A stretch of 9,711 bases of DNA from Microgenomates group bacterium (GCA_028276105.1 JAPYWZ010000016.1:1-9711), one strand, 5' to 3'. Counted from the stretch's first letter, positions 1-6,141 are shown. A program made the numbers and translations. The notes: generated by a model not told the origin, from the sequence alone.

Positions 1-1
1 T

Positions 2-400
2 GTTGATATTGAAGCATTAAGTTACAAAAACGATTTAAAACCAAAAAAATCAAAGTCAAAAATTATTTTATCGTATCATAATTTTGAAGAAACACCACCT
101 GACTGGTATTTAAGAAAGATTGTTTGGTCGATTAAGGATGATAATCCCTACGTGATAAAAATTGCTACTTTGGTAAAAGAAGATTATGATAAGATGAAGC
201 TTTTTCGTTTAATGGTTAATAAAAGATTTGAGGAAAAACGGGTGATTATTGGTATGGGCGAAAAAGGAAAAATTACTCGTTTTTTAGGACCGATTTTGGG
301 AAATTTTTATACCTATGCGGTCTTAGATGACGAAAAAAACATCGCCCCAGGTCAGGTAAAATTAAGTGAGATTAAAAAATTTATTAGTTTGTTAACTTAA
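2..400 (+). CDS. aroD: Type I 3-dehydroquinate dehydratase, C-terminal part (5' end outside window)
   Basis: Enzyme of the shikimate pathway that dehydrates 3-dehydroquinate to 3-dehydroshikimate through a Schiff base. The frame is open from base 2 to the TAA at 398-400, giving 132 residues, about the C-terminal 55-60% of a type I enzyme. The motif SYHNF carries the catalytic-base His (codon 77-79), and [13 protein letters not shown] carries the Schiff-base Lys (codon 158-160). [13 protein letters not shown] matches the family MxxxGxxSR substrate loop with Thr for Ser, and IAPGQ is the typical closing motif. A GTG at 152 could open a shorter ORF, but it would lose the catalytic His, so the reading frame clearly starts upstream of the window. 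Only 4 nt separate its stop from the aroC ATG, so the two are co-transcribed. Family assignment is confident; the N-terminus cannot be seen. Confidence 0.93.
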   Translation, partial: VDIEALSYKNDLKPKKSKSKIILSYHNFEETPPDWYLRKIVWSIKDDNPYVIKIATLVKEDYDKMKLFRLMVNKRFEEKRVIIGMGEKGKITRFLGPILGNFYTYAVLDDEKNIAPGQVKLSEIKKFISLLT

Positions 401-404
401 ATCT

Positions 405-1499
405 ATGGCTGGTAATACTTTTGGGGTTTTGTTTAGGGTGACAACCTTTGGTGAATCACATGGTGGGGTGGTTGGTTGTGTGGTTGATGGTTGTCCACCA
501 GGAGTTGAGATTTCTGCTGAGGAAATACAAAAAGAGCTTGATCGAAGAAAACCCGGCCAAAGTCAGATCACCACCCAAAGAAAAGAAGAAGATAAAATCG
601 AGATTTTATCCGGTGTTTTTGAAGGAAAGACAACGGGTACGCCAATTATAATGCTTGCTAAAAACAAAGACGCAAGGCCAGAAGATTATTTAAAGTTAAA
701 AGATATCTACCGGCCTTCTCATGCTGATTATACTTATGAAAAAAAATATGGTTTGCGTGACTGGCGAGGGTCGGGTAGAGCCTCAGCTAGAGAAACTTTA
801 GGTCGCGTGGCCGCTGGTGCTTTGGCTAAGAAAATTTTAAAAGAAAAATTTGGGGTTGAGATTTTGGCTTTTGTGGAACAAGTTTCTAAAATAAAAGCAA
901 AAGTCGATATTGAAAAAGTAACTTTTTCTCAGATTGAAAGCAATATCATCCGCTGTCCCAACCCCAAAAAAGCAAAAGAGATGATAAAACTAATTGAAAA
1001 AGTGGGGAAAGAGGGTGATTCTTTGGGTGGGGTGATTGTTGGGGTTGTGAAAAATCCCCCCGTTGGTTTGGGTGAACCAGTTTTTGATAAGCTCTCGGCT
1101 GATTTAGCCAAAGCGATGTTTTCCATCCCAGCCGTTAAAGGGTTTGAGATTGGCAGTGGTTTTTCTTCGGTTTTGATGAGAGGGAGCACTCACAACGATC
1201 AGTTTTTTTTGGACAAAGAGGGTAAAATAAAAACAAAAACCAACTTTTCCGGTGGTATTCAAGGAGGGATTAGTAATGGCGAAACGATTTATTTTCGGGT
1301 GGCTTTTAAACCCGTATCGACGATAAGAAAACCACAAAAAACTGTCAATCGTCAAAAGAAAGAAGTAATTCTTGAGGCCGCTGGTCGTCATGATCCTTGT
1401 GTTTTGCCAAGAGCGGTACCAATCGTTGAGGCGATGACCGCTTTGGTTTTAGTTGATCATTATTTGCGTCATAAAGCCCAAAACTTATGGAACTTTTAG
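405..1499 (+). CDS. aroC: Chorismate synthase
   Basis: Converts 5-enolpyruvylshikimate 3-phosphate to chorismate, the branch point for aromatic amino acids, using reduced FMN. The 364-residue length is normal for the family. Signature motifs are in order: TTFGESHG (His19), the [10 protein letters not shown] segment near residues 122-131, GDSLGG in the middle, and GRHDPC near residue 325. The Met start begins with MAGNTFG, which aligns with usual family N-termini (G-N-x-F/L-G), so 405 is well supported although no Shine-Dalgarno is visible. Arginine codons are mixed (9 AGR, 10 CGN by my count), which I use as the local baseline when judging the gene at 4579. The 3' end overlaps the chorismate mutase gene by 13 bases, suggesting translational coupling within the aro operon. 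Confidence 0.97.
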   Translation: MAGNTFGVLFRVTTFGESHGGVVGCVVDGCPPGVEISAEEIQKELDRRKPGQSQITTQRKEEDKIEILSGVFEGKTTGTPIIMLAKNKDARPEDYLKLKDIYRPSHADYTYEKKYGLRDWRGSGRASARETLGRVAAGALAKKILKEKFGVEILAFVEQVSKIKAKVDIEKVTFSQIESNIIRCPNPKKAKEMIKLIEKVGKEGDSLGGVIVGVVKNPPVGLGEPVFDKLSADLAKAMFSIPAVKGFEIGSGFSSVLMRGSTHNDQFFLDKEGKIKTKTNFSGGIQGGISNGETIYFRVAFKPVSTIRKPQKTVNRQKKEVILEAAGRHDPCVLPRAVPIVEAMTALVLVDHYLRHKAQNLWNF

Positions 1500-1753
1500 A
1501 CAAATATCGCAAACAAATTGACAAAATCGATAAAAAAATTATTGATTATTTAGCAAAACGGTATCAGGTGGTGAAAAAAGTGGGTGAGTTTAAAAAGAAA
1601 AAGGGGTTAAAACCTTTTGATAAAAAACGCTGGCAAAAAGTTTTACAAACAAGAATCAGTTTTGCTGAAGAAAAAGGCTTACCCAAAGAGTTAATTAAAA
1701 AAATTTATAAGATAATTCATCAGTTTTCTTTAGAAATTGAGAAAAAAATATGA
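1487..1753 (+). CDS. Chorismate mutase, AroQ (CM_2) type, monofunctional
   Basis: Rearranges chorismate to prephenate, the shared precursor of Phe and Tyr. The 88-residue all-helical sequence fits the AroQ fold: helix 1 [23 protein letters not shown], a second segment [10 protein letters not shown], then [11 protein letters not shown] and a C-terminal helix [11 protein letters not shown]. Residues matching the E. coli active site are Arg8, Arg25, a Lys at 36-39, Asp45 and Arg48. The position of E. coli Gln88 falls near Glu86 or its neighbour; the alignment there is uncertain. It starts inside aroC and ends in an ATGA overlap with the aminotransferase. In many bacteria this domain is fused to PheA or TyrA. 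Here it stands alone although those two domains are fused to each other downstream. No secretion signal, so cytoplasmic. Confidence 0.9.
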   Translation: MELLDKYRKQIDKIDKKIIDYLAKRYQVVKKVGEFKKKKGLKPFDKKRWQKVLQTRISFAEEKGLPKELIKKIYKIIHQFSLEIEKKI

Positions 1754-2886
1754 GATTTTCTTTATTTGCCAAAAATTCAGCATCTTACTTTTTTGCCAAT
1801 TATTTAAAAAAAGTAAGACAATATGAGAAAGAGAAAGGTATAAAAGTAACCGACTTAACTGTTGGTTCACCTAGTTACCCCCCATCAAAAAAATATTTAA
1901 AAAAACTTCAAGAGCTTATTTTTGAGGAAAAAAATTATTTGTATCCAGGATATAGCGGCGATAAAGATTTAAAAAAAGCCTTATCTTCTTGGTATCAAAG
2001 AAGGTTTAATGTTTTTTTAGATGAGGATTGTTTTTTGCCGGTTTTAGGTGGCAAAGATGCGATAAGTCACTTACCGCCTTTGGTTTTGAATAAAAACGAT
2101 AAAATCTTAGTCCCCAATCCTGGTTATCCGGGATTTTTTGGGACAGTGCCTTTTTTTTACGGCAAAGTGGTTTTTTACCCTCTTTTTGAAAAAGATAATT
2201 TTTTAATTAACTTTTCATATTTGGAAAAACTTATCGATAAAAAAACCAAAGCCATTTTTGTCAATTATCCTTCAAATCCAACTGGCGCTTTAGCTGATAA
2301 AAGTTTTTTGGAAAAGTTAGTTGACTTTTGTCTTAAAAAAAATATATTTTTATTTTATGACAATGCTTATTCTGAGATTTACTTTGATTCTCAAAAAAAA
2401 CCACCAAGCATTTTTGAGATAAAAAATGCCAAAAAAATCGCTTTGGAGATTGGTTCTTTTTCCAAAACTTTTTCTTTTGCTGGGTTGCGTTTGGGATGGG
2501 TTGCCGCTGAAAAAGAAGTGATTGACAAGTTTTTAAAAATCAAATCGCAGTTTGACTCGGGTGTCCCTTTGCTTTTTCAAAAACTTGCTTCTTATGCTTT
2601 AGATAATTTTGATAACGATTGGTATCAAAAAATGATTAATTTTTATCAAAGTCAACGCGATTATCTTTTTTCTTTTTTTAAAAAAATTGGATTAGAAGTA
2701 AAACTGCCTTTGGCTGGGCTTTATTTGTGGATTAAAGTGCCAAAAGATTTTTCCAATGGTTTTTTCTTTGCTGATTATCTTTTAGAAAAATATCAAATCG
2801 CCGTCACCCCAGGCGAGGCTTTTGGTAGCTGCGGAAAAAAATATATTCGGGTTAGTTTTTCTTCAAAAATTGAAAAAAAATTATGA
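1750..2886 (+). CDS. PLP-dependent class I/II aminotransferase, probably aromatic or prephenate aminotransferase
   Basis: Fold-type I aminotransferase of 378 residues. Visible motifs: YPGYSGDKDLKKAL (N-terminal substrate loop region), NYPSNPTGA with Asn176, YDNAYSEIYFD with Asp204 (pyridine nitrogen contact) and Tyr207, SFSKTFSFAGLRLGW with the PLP-binding Lys239 (codon 2464-2466), and KKYIRVSFS with Arg367, which would bind the substrate carboxylate. Such sequences are often annotated as aspartate, aromatic or LL-diaminopimelate aminotransferase, and sequence alone does not settle the substrate. Its position between chorismate mutase and TyrA-PheA, with ATGA overlaps on both sides, argues for the transamination step of Phe/Tyr synthesis. 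The acceptor could be phenylpyruvate/4-hydroxyphenylpyruvate or prephenate itself (arogenate route). Fold and chemistry are secure; substrate is inferred. Confidence 0.9.
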   Translation: MRFSLFAKNSASYFFANYLKKVRQYEKEKGIKVTDLTVGSPSYPPSKKYLKKLQELIFEEKNYLYPGYSGDKDLKKALSSWYQRRFNVFLDEDCFLPVLGGKDAISHLPPLVLNKNDKILVPNPGYPGFFGTVPFFYGKVVFYPLFEKDNFLINFSYLEKLIDKKTKAIFVNYPSNPTGALADKSFLEKLVDFCLKKNIFLFYDNAYSEIYFDSQKKPPSIFEIKNAKKIALEIGSFSKTFSFAGLRLGWVAAEKEVIDKFLKIKSQFDSGVPLLFQKLASYALDNFDNDWYQKMINFYQSQRDYLFSFFKKIGLEVKLPLAGLYLWIKVPKDFSNGFFFADYLLEKYQIAVTPGEAFGSCGKKYIRVSFSSKIEKKL

Positions 2887-4169
2887 AAAAAACAGTGGCA
2901 ATTGTTGGTTATGGTCGGTTTGGAAAGGTTTTGGAGCGGCTTTTAAGGGATGATTTTTCATTGGTAATTGTTAAAAGAGAAAATCCCTTTGATATTCAAA
3001 AAGCTTGGGTTGTCTTTTATGCTGTTCCGATTTCTTCTTTTGAAAAAGTGTTAAAAAGTCATAAGAATTATTTTAAAGACGATCATTTACTGATTGATGT
3101 TTTATCGGTAAAAGTTCACCCCAAAAAAGTTTTTGAAAGGATTTTAAAAGGAAAAAAAACGCAGGCGATGCTTACTCATCCAATGTTTGGTCCTGATAGT
3201 AGTAAAAACGGTTTTTTGGGACTACCCATTGTTTTGAATCAATTTAAAGCCTCAGATGAAAACTATCAATTTTGGAAAAGTTTTTTTCAAAAAAAAGGAC
3301 TGCGGGTAGTTGAGCTAGAAGCAGAAGAACACGATAAAATGGCGGCCTATTCTCAAGGCGTTACCCATTTTATCGGCCGCCTTCTTCAAAAATTTTACTT
3401 TAAAAAAACACCAATTGATACTTTGGGAGCAAAAAAACTTCACGAGGTGATGGAGCAAACTTGCAATGATACTTGGCAGCTTTTTTTTGATTTACAAACT
3501 TTTAATCCCTATACTAAAAGCATGCGTTTAAAGTTGGGGCGGGCTTATGATTTTTTGTTTAATAAACTTTTGCCAAAACGAGTCAATAAAAAATATCTTA
3601 TTTTTGGGATTCAGGGAGGAAGAGGTAGTTTTAACGAAGAGGCACTTTTGACATATGTTAACGAAAAAAATATCAAAAATTATAAAATCCGCTATCTTTA
3701 TACAACCAAAAATGTTTTTAAAGCTTTGTATCAAGGTAAGATTGATTATGGCGTTTTTGCCATTGTTAACTCTCGTGGCGGGATAGTTGACGAATCAGTT
3801 GAAGCAATGGTTAACTATAAATTTCGTATTGTTGATAAAATAACCATTTTTATCCGCCATTTTTTAATGAAGAAAAAAGAAATTCCTTTTTCCAAAATCT
3901 CTCAAATTATGGCTCATCCCCAAGTTTTTGCCCAGTGTCAAAATAATTTAAAAAAGAAATACCCCCATTTAAAACTTATAAGTGGCAAAAACGAGATGAT
4001 TGACACGGCCAAAGCTGCCAAAGCCTTATCACAAGGAAAAATAGATAAAAACACTGCCATTTTAGGACCAAAAATATTAAGTGAGATTTATGACTTTGAA
4101 ATAGTTGATGCTGATTTGCAAGATGATAAAGAAAACAAAACGACTTTTTTGATTGTGAAAAGAGGATAA
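2883..4169 (+). CDS. Bifunctional fusion: prephenate/arogenate dehydrogenase (TyrA) - prephenate dehydratase (PheA), no ACT domain
   Basis: A 428-residue protein joining the two prephenate-consuming branches. Residues 1-~230 are TyrA-like: dinucleotide-binding GYGRFG (9-14), THPMFGPDS with the catalytic-type His99, EHDKMAAYSQGVTHFIGR (His150), then TPIDT and a helical segment with Arg215. The arrangement resembles plant/cyanobacterial-type arogenate dehydrogenases. The strand after the glycine loop ends in VIVKRE, basic rather than acidic, which would favour NADP over NAD. Residues ~237-428 are PheA-like: FGIQGGRGSFNEEAL, VNSRGG (296-300), AHPQVFAQC (HPQ 345-347), DTAKAAKAL (375-) and NKTTF (418-422). 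Canonical ENS is VNS here and the TRF motif is TTF, keeping the key Thr420 but not Arg. The protein ends right after this motif, so the usual C-terminal ACT regulatory domain is absent. Start overlaps the aminotransferase stop (ATGA). Domain identities are confident; activity of the dehydratase half is less so. Confidence 0.9.
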   Translation: MKKTVAIVGYGRFGKVLERLLRDDFSLVIVKRENPFDIQKAWVVFYAVPISSFEKVLKSHKNYFKDDHLLIDVLSVKVHPKKVFERILKGKKTQAMLTHPMFGPDSSKNGFLGLPIVLNQFKASDENYQFWKSFFQKKGLRVVELEAEEHDKMAAYSQGVTHFIGRLLQKFYFKKTPIDTLGAKKLHEVMEQTCNDTWQLFFDLQTFNPYTKSMRLKLGRAYDFLFNKLLPKRVNKKYLIFGIQGGRGSFNEEALLTYVNEKNIKNYKIRYLYTTKNVFKALYQGKIDYGVFAIVNSRGGIVDESVEAMVNYKFRIVDKITIFIRHFLMKKKEIPFSKISQIMAHPQVFAQCQNNLKKKYPHLKLISGKNEMIDTAKAAKALSQGKIDKNTAILGPKILSEIYDFEIVDADLQDDKENKTTFLIVKRG

Positions 4170-4174
4170 AAATT

Positions 4175-4201
4175 AACCTAATTAACCTAATTGATCTAAT
4201 T
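4175..4201. repeat. 9-bp tandem repeat, three units
   Basis: Two exact units AACCTAATT (4175-4183, 4184-4192) followed by a variant unit GATCTAATT (4193-4201), starting 6 bases after the tyrA-pheA stop. AT-rich short tandem arrays like this are common in intergenic DNA. No function can be assigned. Confidence 0.75.
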
Positions 4202-4240
4202 GTTATTCCTTGATTTTTGATTCGAAGAGCGAAAATACCT

Positions 4241-4273
4241 AACCTGGCCGTAGGCAGGTTTTAAGATTTTTTT
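4241..4273 (+). terminator. Terminator-like hairpin after the aromatic operon
   Basis: AACCT-g-GCC, loop GTA, GGC-AGGTT forms an 8-bp stem with one bulged G. It runs into TTTT, then a T7 tract at 4267-4273. It lies about 70 bases beyond the last aro gene and is the best candidate for a rho-independent stop of that operon. The same letters resemble half of the nearby GC-rich palindrome, so it may instead be a decayed copy of that repeat family that doubles as a terminator. Confidence 0.5.
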
Positions 4274-4275
4274 CT

Positions 4276-4352
4276 GTCATCGTGAATTTACCTGCCTGCC
4301 GGCAGGCAGGTTTCAGGATCTCGTTGGGATGCTGAAACAAGTTCAGCATGAC
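4276..4352. repeat. Composite hairpin element bounded by GTCAT / ATGAC
   Basis: Two hairpins lie side by side between GTCAT (4276-4280) and ATGAC (4348-4352). The right hairpin is ATGCTGAA (4329-4336) / TTCAGCAT (4342-4349), a perfect 8-bp stem with loop ACAAG. The left hairpin is ATCGTGAA (4279-4286) / TTCAGGAT (4312-4319), 7 of 8 pairs. Its loop contains the 22-bp palindrome at 4290-4311. The layout looks like a REP-like unit made of two inverted GTCAT hairpins, one of them interrupted. The stems are seen directly; the mobile or REP-like nature is inferred. Confidence 0.7.
4290..4311. repeat. 22-bp perfect GC-rich palindrome
   Basis: Half-site ACCTGCCTGCC (4290-4300) is followed immediately by its exact reverse complement, with no spacer. 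It is strikingly GC-rich in an AT-rich region. Similar CCTGCC/GGCAGG palindromes are, from memory, frequent intergenic repeats in Patescibacteria genomes; this window alone cannot show copy number. It could form a cruciform, or a stem with a short loop in RNA. Confidence 0.85.
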
Positions 4353-4354
4353 AA

Positions 4355-4383
4355 TATACATCTTTCCCTTTTTATCCTATAAT
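4355..4383 (+). promoter_or_regulatory. Sigma-70-type promoter upstream of the orphan gene
   Basis: The -10 box TATAAT (4378-4383) is perfect, and TATACA (4355-4360) matches 4 of 6 bases of TTGACA with an ideal 17-nt spacer. Transcription would begin near 4390, leaving a leader of about 190 nt before the ATG at 4579. A second -35-like TTGACA lies at 4517-4522 but lacks a good -10 at 16-18 nt (TAGGTA at best). Confidence 0.55.
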
Positions 4384-4389
4384 CTTATT

Positions 4390-4578
4390 AAAATCTTGTG
4401 TACACAAGTTTTTTAAAGGCTTTAGGTTAATATTACACTCTAATCTTAATTTTTTACCAACCAAATTTTTAAAAGAACCTTGTGACAAGTGGGTAGGATT
4501 ACCCCATAACTAGGACTTGACAAGAAGAAGAAGTAAAATTAGGTATTTTTATAAAAAAATGAAAGGAGGTAAACAAAT
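4390..4578 (+). promoter_or_regulatory. Structured 5' leader candidate of the orphan gene
   Basis: This leader holds a cluster of inverted repeats built on the same words: CTTGTGTACACAAG (4395-4408, perfect 14-bp palindrome followed by T6 at 4409-4414, attenuator-like), CTTGT-G-ACAAG (4479-4489), GGGTA-GGAT-TACCC (4491-4504), and CTTGACAAG (4516-4524). Because CTTGT/ACAAG recurs, arms could pair in more than one way. It ends in a strong Shine-Dalgarno AAGGAGGT (4563-4570), 8 nt before the ATG. I do not recognise a known riboswitch class. Any regulatory role is inferred. Confidence 0.4.
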
Positions 4579-5124
4579 ATGCCTAATCTTCTTAAGACTA
4601 AAGAGGGGGGGTCATGGGGGGATTGGAGCTGTATAGGAGATGTTATGAGAACTATAGCATTTGGTTTACTTGATAGGTTAAGACCAAATCCTAAGGGTAT
4701 TTTGACAAACACGATTCAAGAAAGAAGTGGTTTTGGGGTGCCATTGCCATATGGTGATGGTGACACATTTTATGTAGCCCAAAATAAAGAAGGAGAAACA
4801 TTTTGTTTTGTTGACTGGAGGAGAGAAGATGAAGAATTTAATTTATGGAGTTCTCAATATGGTTTAGCTTTAAGAGAGCGTTTTCAAAAAGAATTGGAAA
4901 GAAGAGGATTGAAGGAAAAAATTGATGAGATGCTAGCACAACCGGGAATAACTCCACAAGAATTTTTTATGTTTCTGGAACAACACAATATTTTAGTTAG
5001 AGGACCTCTTCCTCCGAATCTTGAGGCTATGTTAAGAAGAGAAAAAAATGTAAGAGGTTATTGGATGCCGGAAGATTTATTTACATTAGCGTATGGTTAT
5101 AGAAACGAAGAAGAAAAAGAATAA
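4579..5124 (+). CDS. Unrecognised 181-residue protein
   Basis: I do not recognise this family. The start is firmly set by AAGGAGGT 8 nt upstream, the only strong Shine-Dalgarno I see in the window. The protein is soluble, with no signal peptide or membrane segment. Residues 1-25 are Gly/Trp-rich (GGSWGDWSC), 50-80 look like a beta-rich core (GFGVPLPYGDGDTFYVAQ, GETFCFVDWRRED), 90-120 are helical and charged (LRERFQKELERRGLKEKIDEML), followed by PQEFFMFLEQHNI and an acidic tail. Fourteen of 15 Arg codons are AGA/AGG, against 9 of 19 in aroC, and the coding strand is purine-rich, with G7 and G6 tracts at 4605-4611 and 4616-4621. It stands alone between the aro operon and a toxin-antitoxin-like pair, with its own promoter and long leader. 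Foreign origin is plausible but not shown. Confidence 0.75.
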   Translation: MPNLLKTKEGGSWGDWSCIGDVMRTIAFGLLDRLRPNPKGILTNTIQERSGFGVPLPYGDGDTFYVAQNKEGETFCFVDWRREDEEFNLWSSQYGLALRERFQKELERRGLKEKIDEMLAQPGITPQEFFMFLEQHNILVRGPLPPNLEAMLRREKNVRGYWMPEDLFTLAYGYRNEEEKE

Positions 5125-5174
5125 TCCTGAAACGCACCTGTTTTTGGATTTAAAGAGTAAAAAATGATATAAGG

Positions 5175-5204
5175 TTGCTAATCTTAGTAAGAAGAATATA
5201 TAAT
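5175..5204 (+). promoter_or_regulatory. Promoter for the DUF6922/AbiEii-like pair, likely leaderless
   Basis: A perfect TATAAT (5199-5204) is preceded by TTGCTA (5175-5180; 4 of 6 to TTGACA) with an 18-nt spacer. The ATG at 5211 begins 6 nt after the -10 box, about where transcription would start, so the mRNA probably has little or no 5' leader. No Shine-Dalgarno is present. Confidence 0.6.
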
Positions 5205-5210
5205 ATTCTT

Positions 5211-5546
5211 ATGTCCAAAAAATCTTCCTCAAAAATCCCCAAATCTTTACAATGGGTTTTGTGGTCGGCGGATGTTGATAAGTTGGATAAGGAAAAAGAT
5301 AAGTATTATATTATTCATCAGATATTGATTTATGGTGGGATAGAGGAGGTTAAGTGGCTTTTTAGCAATTATTCAAAAAAAGAAATAGTCGATGTTTTTC
5401 TTCAACCCTACAAAAACTATCCCAAAAAAATTTTTTATTTTGTTAAAAATTTTGTCTTAAATCTCAAAAACAAAAAAATCGATGAAGACGCCTATGTTAC
5501 CTCTATATATGGACCAATTAGAAAAAGAGCGGCAAGAAGTTTTTAA
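5211..5546 (+). CDS. DUF6922-like small protein, probable antitoxin partner
   Basis: A 111-residue basic cytoplasmic protein. The core reads LQWVLWSADVDKLDKEKDKYYIIHQILIYGG, then EEVKWLFSNYSKKEIVDVFL, and a Pro/Lys/Tyr-rich segment before FYFVKNFV. This pattern (LW..D...LD.EKD...II..IL.YG....V.WL...Y....I..) matches the DUF6922 domain as I remember it, which often lies directly upstream of nucleotidyltransferase-type toxins. I chose the ATG at 5211 because the -10 box sits 6 nt upstream of it; an upstream TTG at 5175 would place the start inside the promoter. The 3' end overlaps the next gene out of frame by 38-65 bases depending on that gene's start, so the two are translationally linked. 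The antitoxin role rests on context only. The tail (RKRAARSF) is basic. Confidence 0.75.
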   Translation: MSKKSSSKIPKSLQWVLWSADVDKLDKEKDKYYIIHQILIYGGIEEVKWLFSNYSKKEIVDVFLQPYKNYPKKIFYFVKNFVLNLKNKKIDEDAYVTSIYGPIRKRAARSF

Positions 5547-6141
5547 AAAGCTCAAAAGCTTCTCCTCTCAATTTGTGTTAGCCGGGGGGACAGCGATTAT
5601 GCTCCAAATTGGTCATCGAAAATCATTTGATTTTGATTGTTTTTGTGAAGCGGCCGAATTACCTTTCGACTTATTAACTAAAGTTAACAAAGTTTTTGGT
5701 CGATCGTTCAAAATATTTTTTGAAAGTTCAGAAATTCTTATCATAAGAACTGAAAAAGAGATTGATATTAGTTTTGTTGCTCATCCATTCAAAATTTTAC
5801 GTCCGGTGATAAAAACTCCGTGGATTAGCCTTTTTCATTTAGACGATTTAGTAGCCAACAAAGCTTATACCATCGGTCGACGTAATACTTGGCGAGATTA
5901 TGTTGATCTTTTTTTCTTTTTGAAATGGCGACTTTATTCGATTGAAAAGATAATCGCTTTAGCCAAAGAAAAATTTGGGGGTGAGTTTAATGAGAAGTTG
6001 TTTTTAGGTCAACTGGTGTATTTTGATGATATTAAAATTGTGCCAACAGTTTTTCTTAAAGAGTCTTATACTGACGATGAGATCAAATCTTTTTTAGAAA
6101 AAGAGGTTGAAGCTTATATTAAAAAAATCTTACCAAGGTAG
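5482..6141 (+). CDS. AbiEii-like nucleotidyltransferase, probable toxin
   Basis: Nucleotidyltransferase-fold protein of the AbiEii/AbiGii type. Numbered from the ATG at 5482 (219 residues), the motifs are FVLAGGTAIML with GG-T at 35-37, GHRKSFDFDCF giving the metal-binding Asp50 and Asp52, EIDISF with a likely third acidic residue Asp95, and LDDLVANKAYTIGRRNTWRDYVDLFFFLK with Lys127, Asp139 and Asp142. This ordered set is the family signature. Alternative ATGs at 5494 and 5509 are also possible; none has a Shine-Dalgarno, and family N-termini usually lie about 20-30 residues before the GGT motif, which suits the later ones. Relatives transfer nucleotides to RNA such as tRNA 3' ends and block growth until countered by the partner encoded just upstream. 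The catalytic set is intact, so the enzyme is probably active. The target is unknown. Confidence 0.8.
   Translation: MKTPMLPLYMDQLEKERQEVFKKLKSFSSQFVLAGGTAIMLQIGHRKSFDFDCFCEAAELPFDLLTKVNKVFGRSFKIFFESSEILIIRTEKEIDISFVAHPFKILRPVIKTPWISLFHLDDLVANKAYTIGRRNTWRDYVDLFFFLKWRLYSIEKIIALAKEKFGGEFNEKLFLGQLVYFDDIKIVPTVFLKESYTDDEIKSFLEKEVEAYIKKILPR

Noticed and set aside
152..400. GTG at 152 as the start of an 82-residue gene
   Set aside because: The frame is open to the window edge, and the upstream part contains the SYHNF catalytic motif of AroD, so this is an internal codon of a longer gene.
448..1391. Additional ORFs inside aroC (448-651 +, 929-1189 -, 1104-1391 -)
   Set aside because: They lie wholly within a well-supported aroC and their translations are low-quality with no family pattern; they are shadows.
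3528..3734. Minus-strand ORF inside tyrA-pheA
   Set aside because: It overlaps a confident gene across the TyrA-PheA junction, and its Ile/Phe/Lys-rich product reflects AT-rich antisense.
4559..4630. Short ORF starting at ATG 4559 overlapping the Shine-Dalgarno
   Set aside because: It has no ribosome site of its own and only about 23 codons. It contains the Shine-Dalgarno of the real gene, so it is probably chance.
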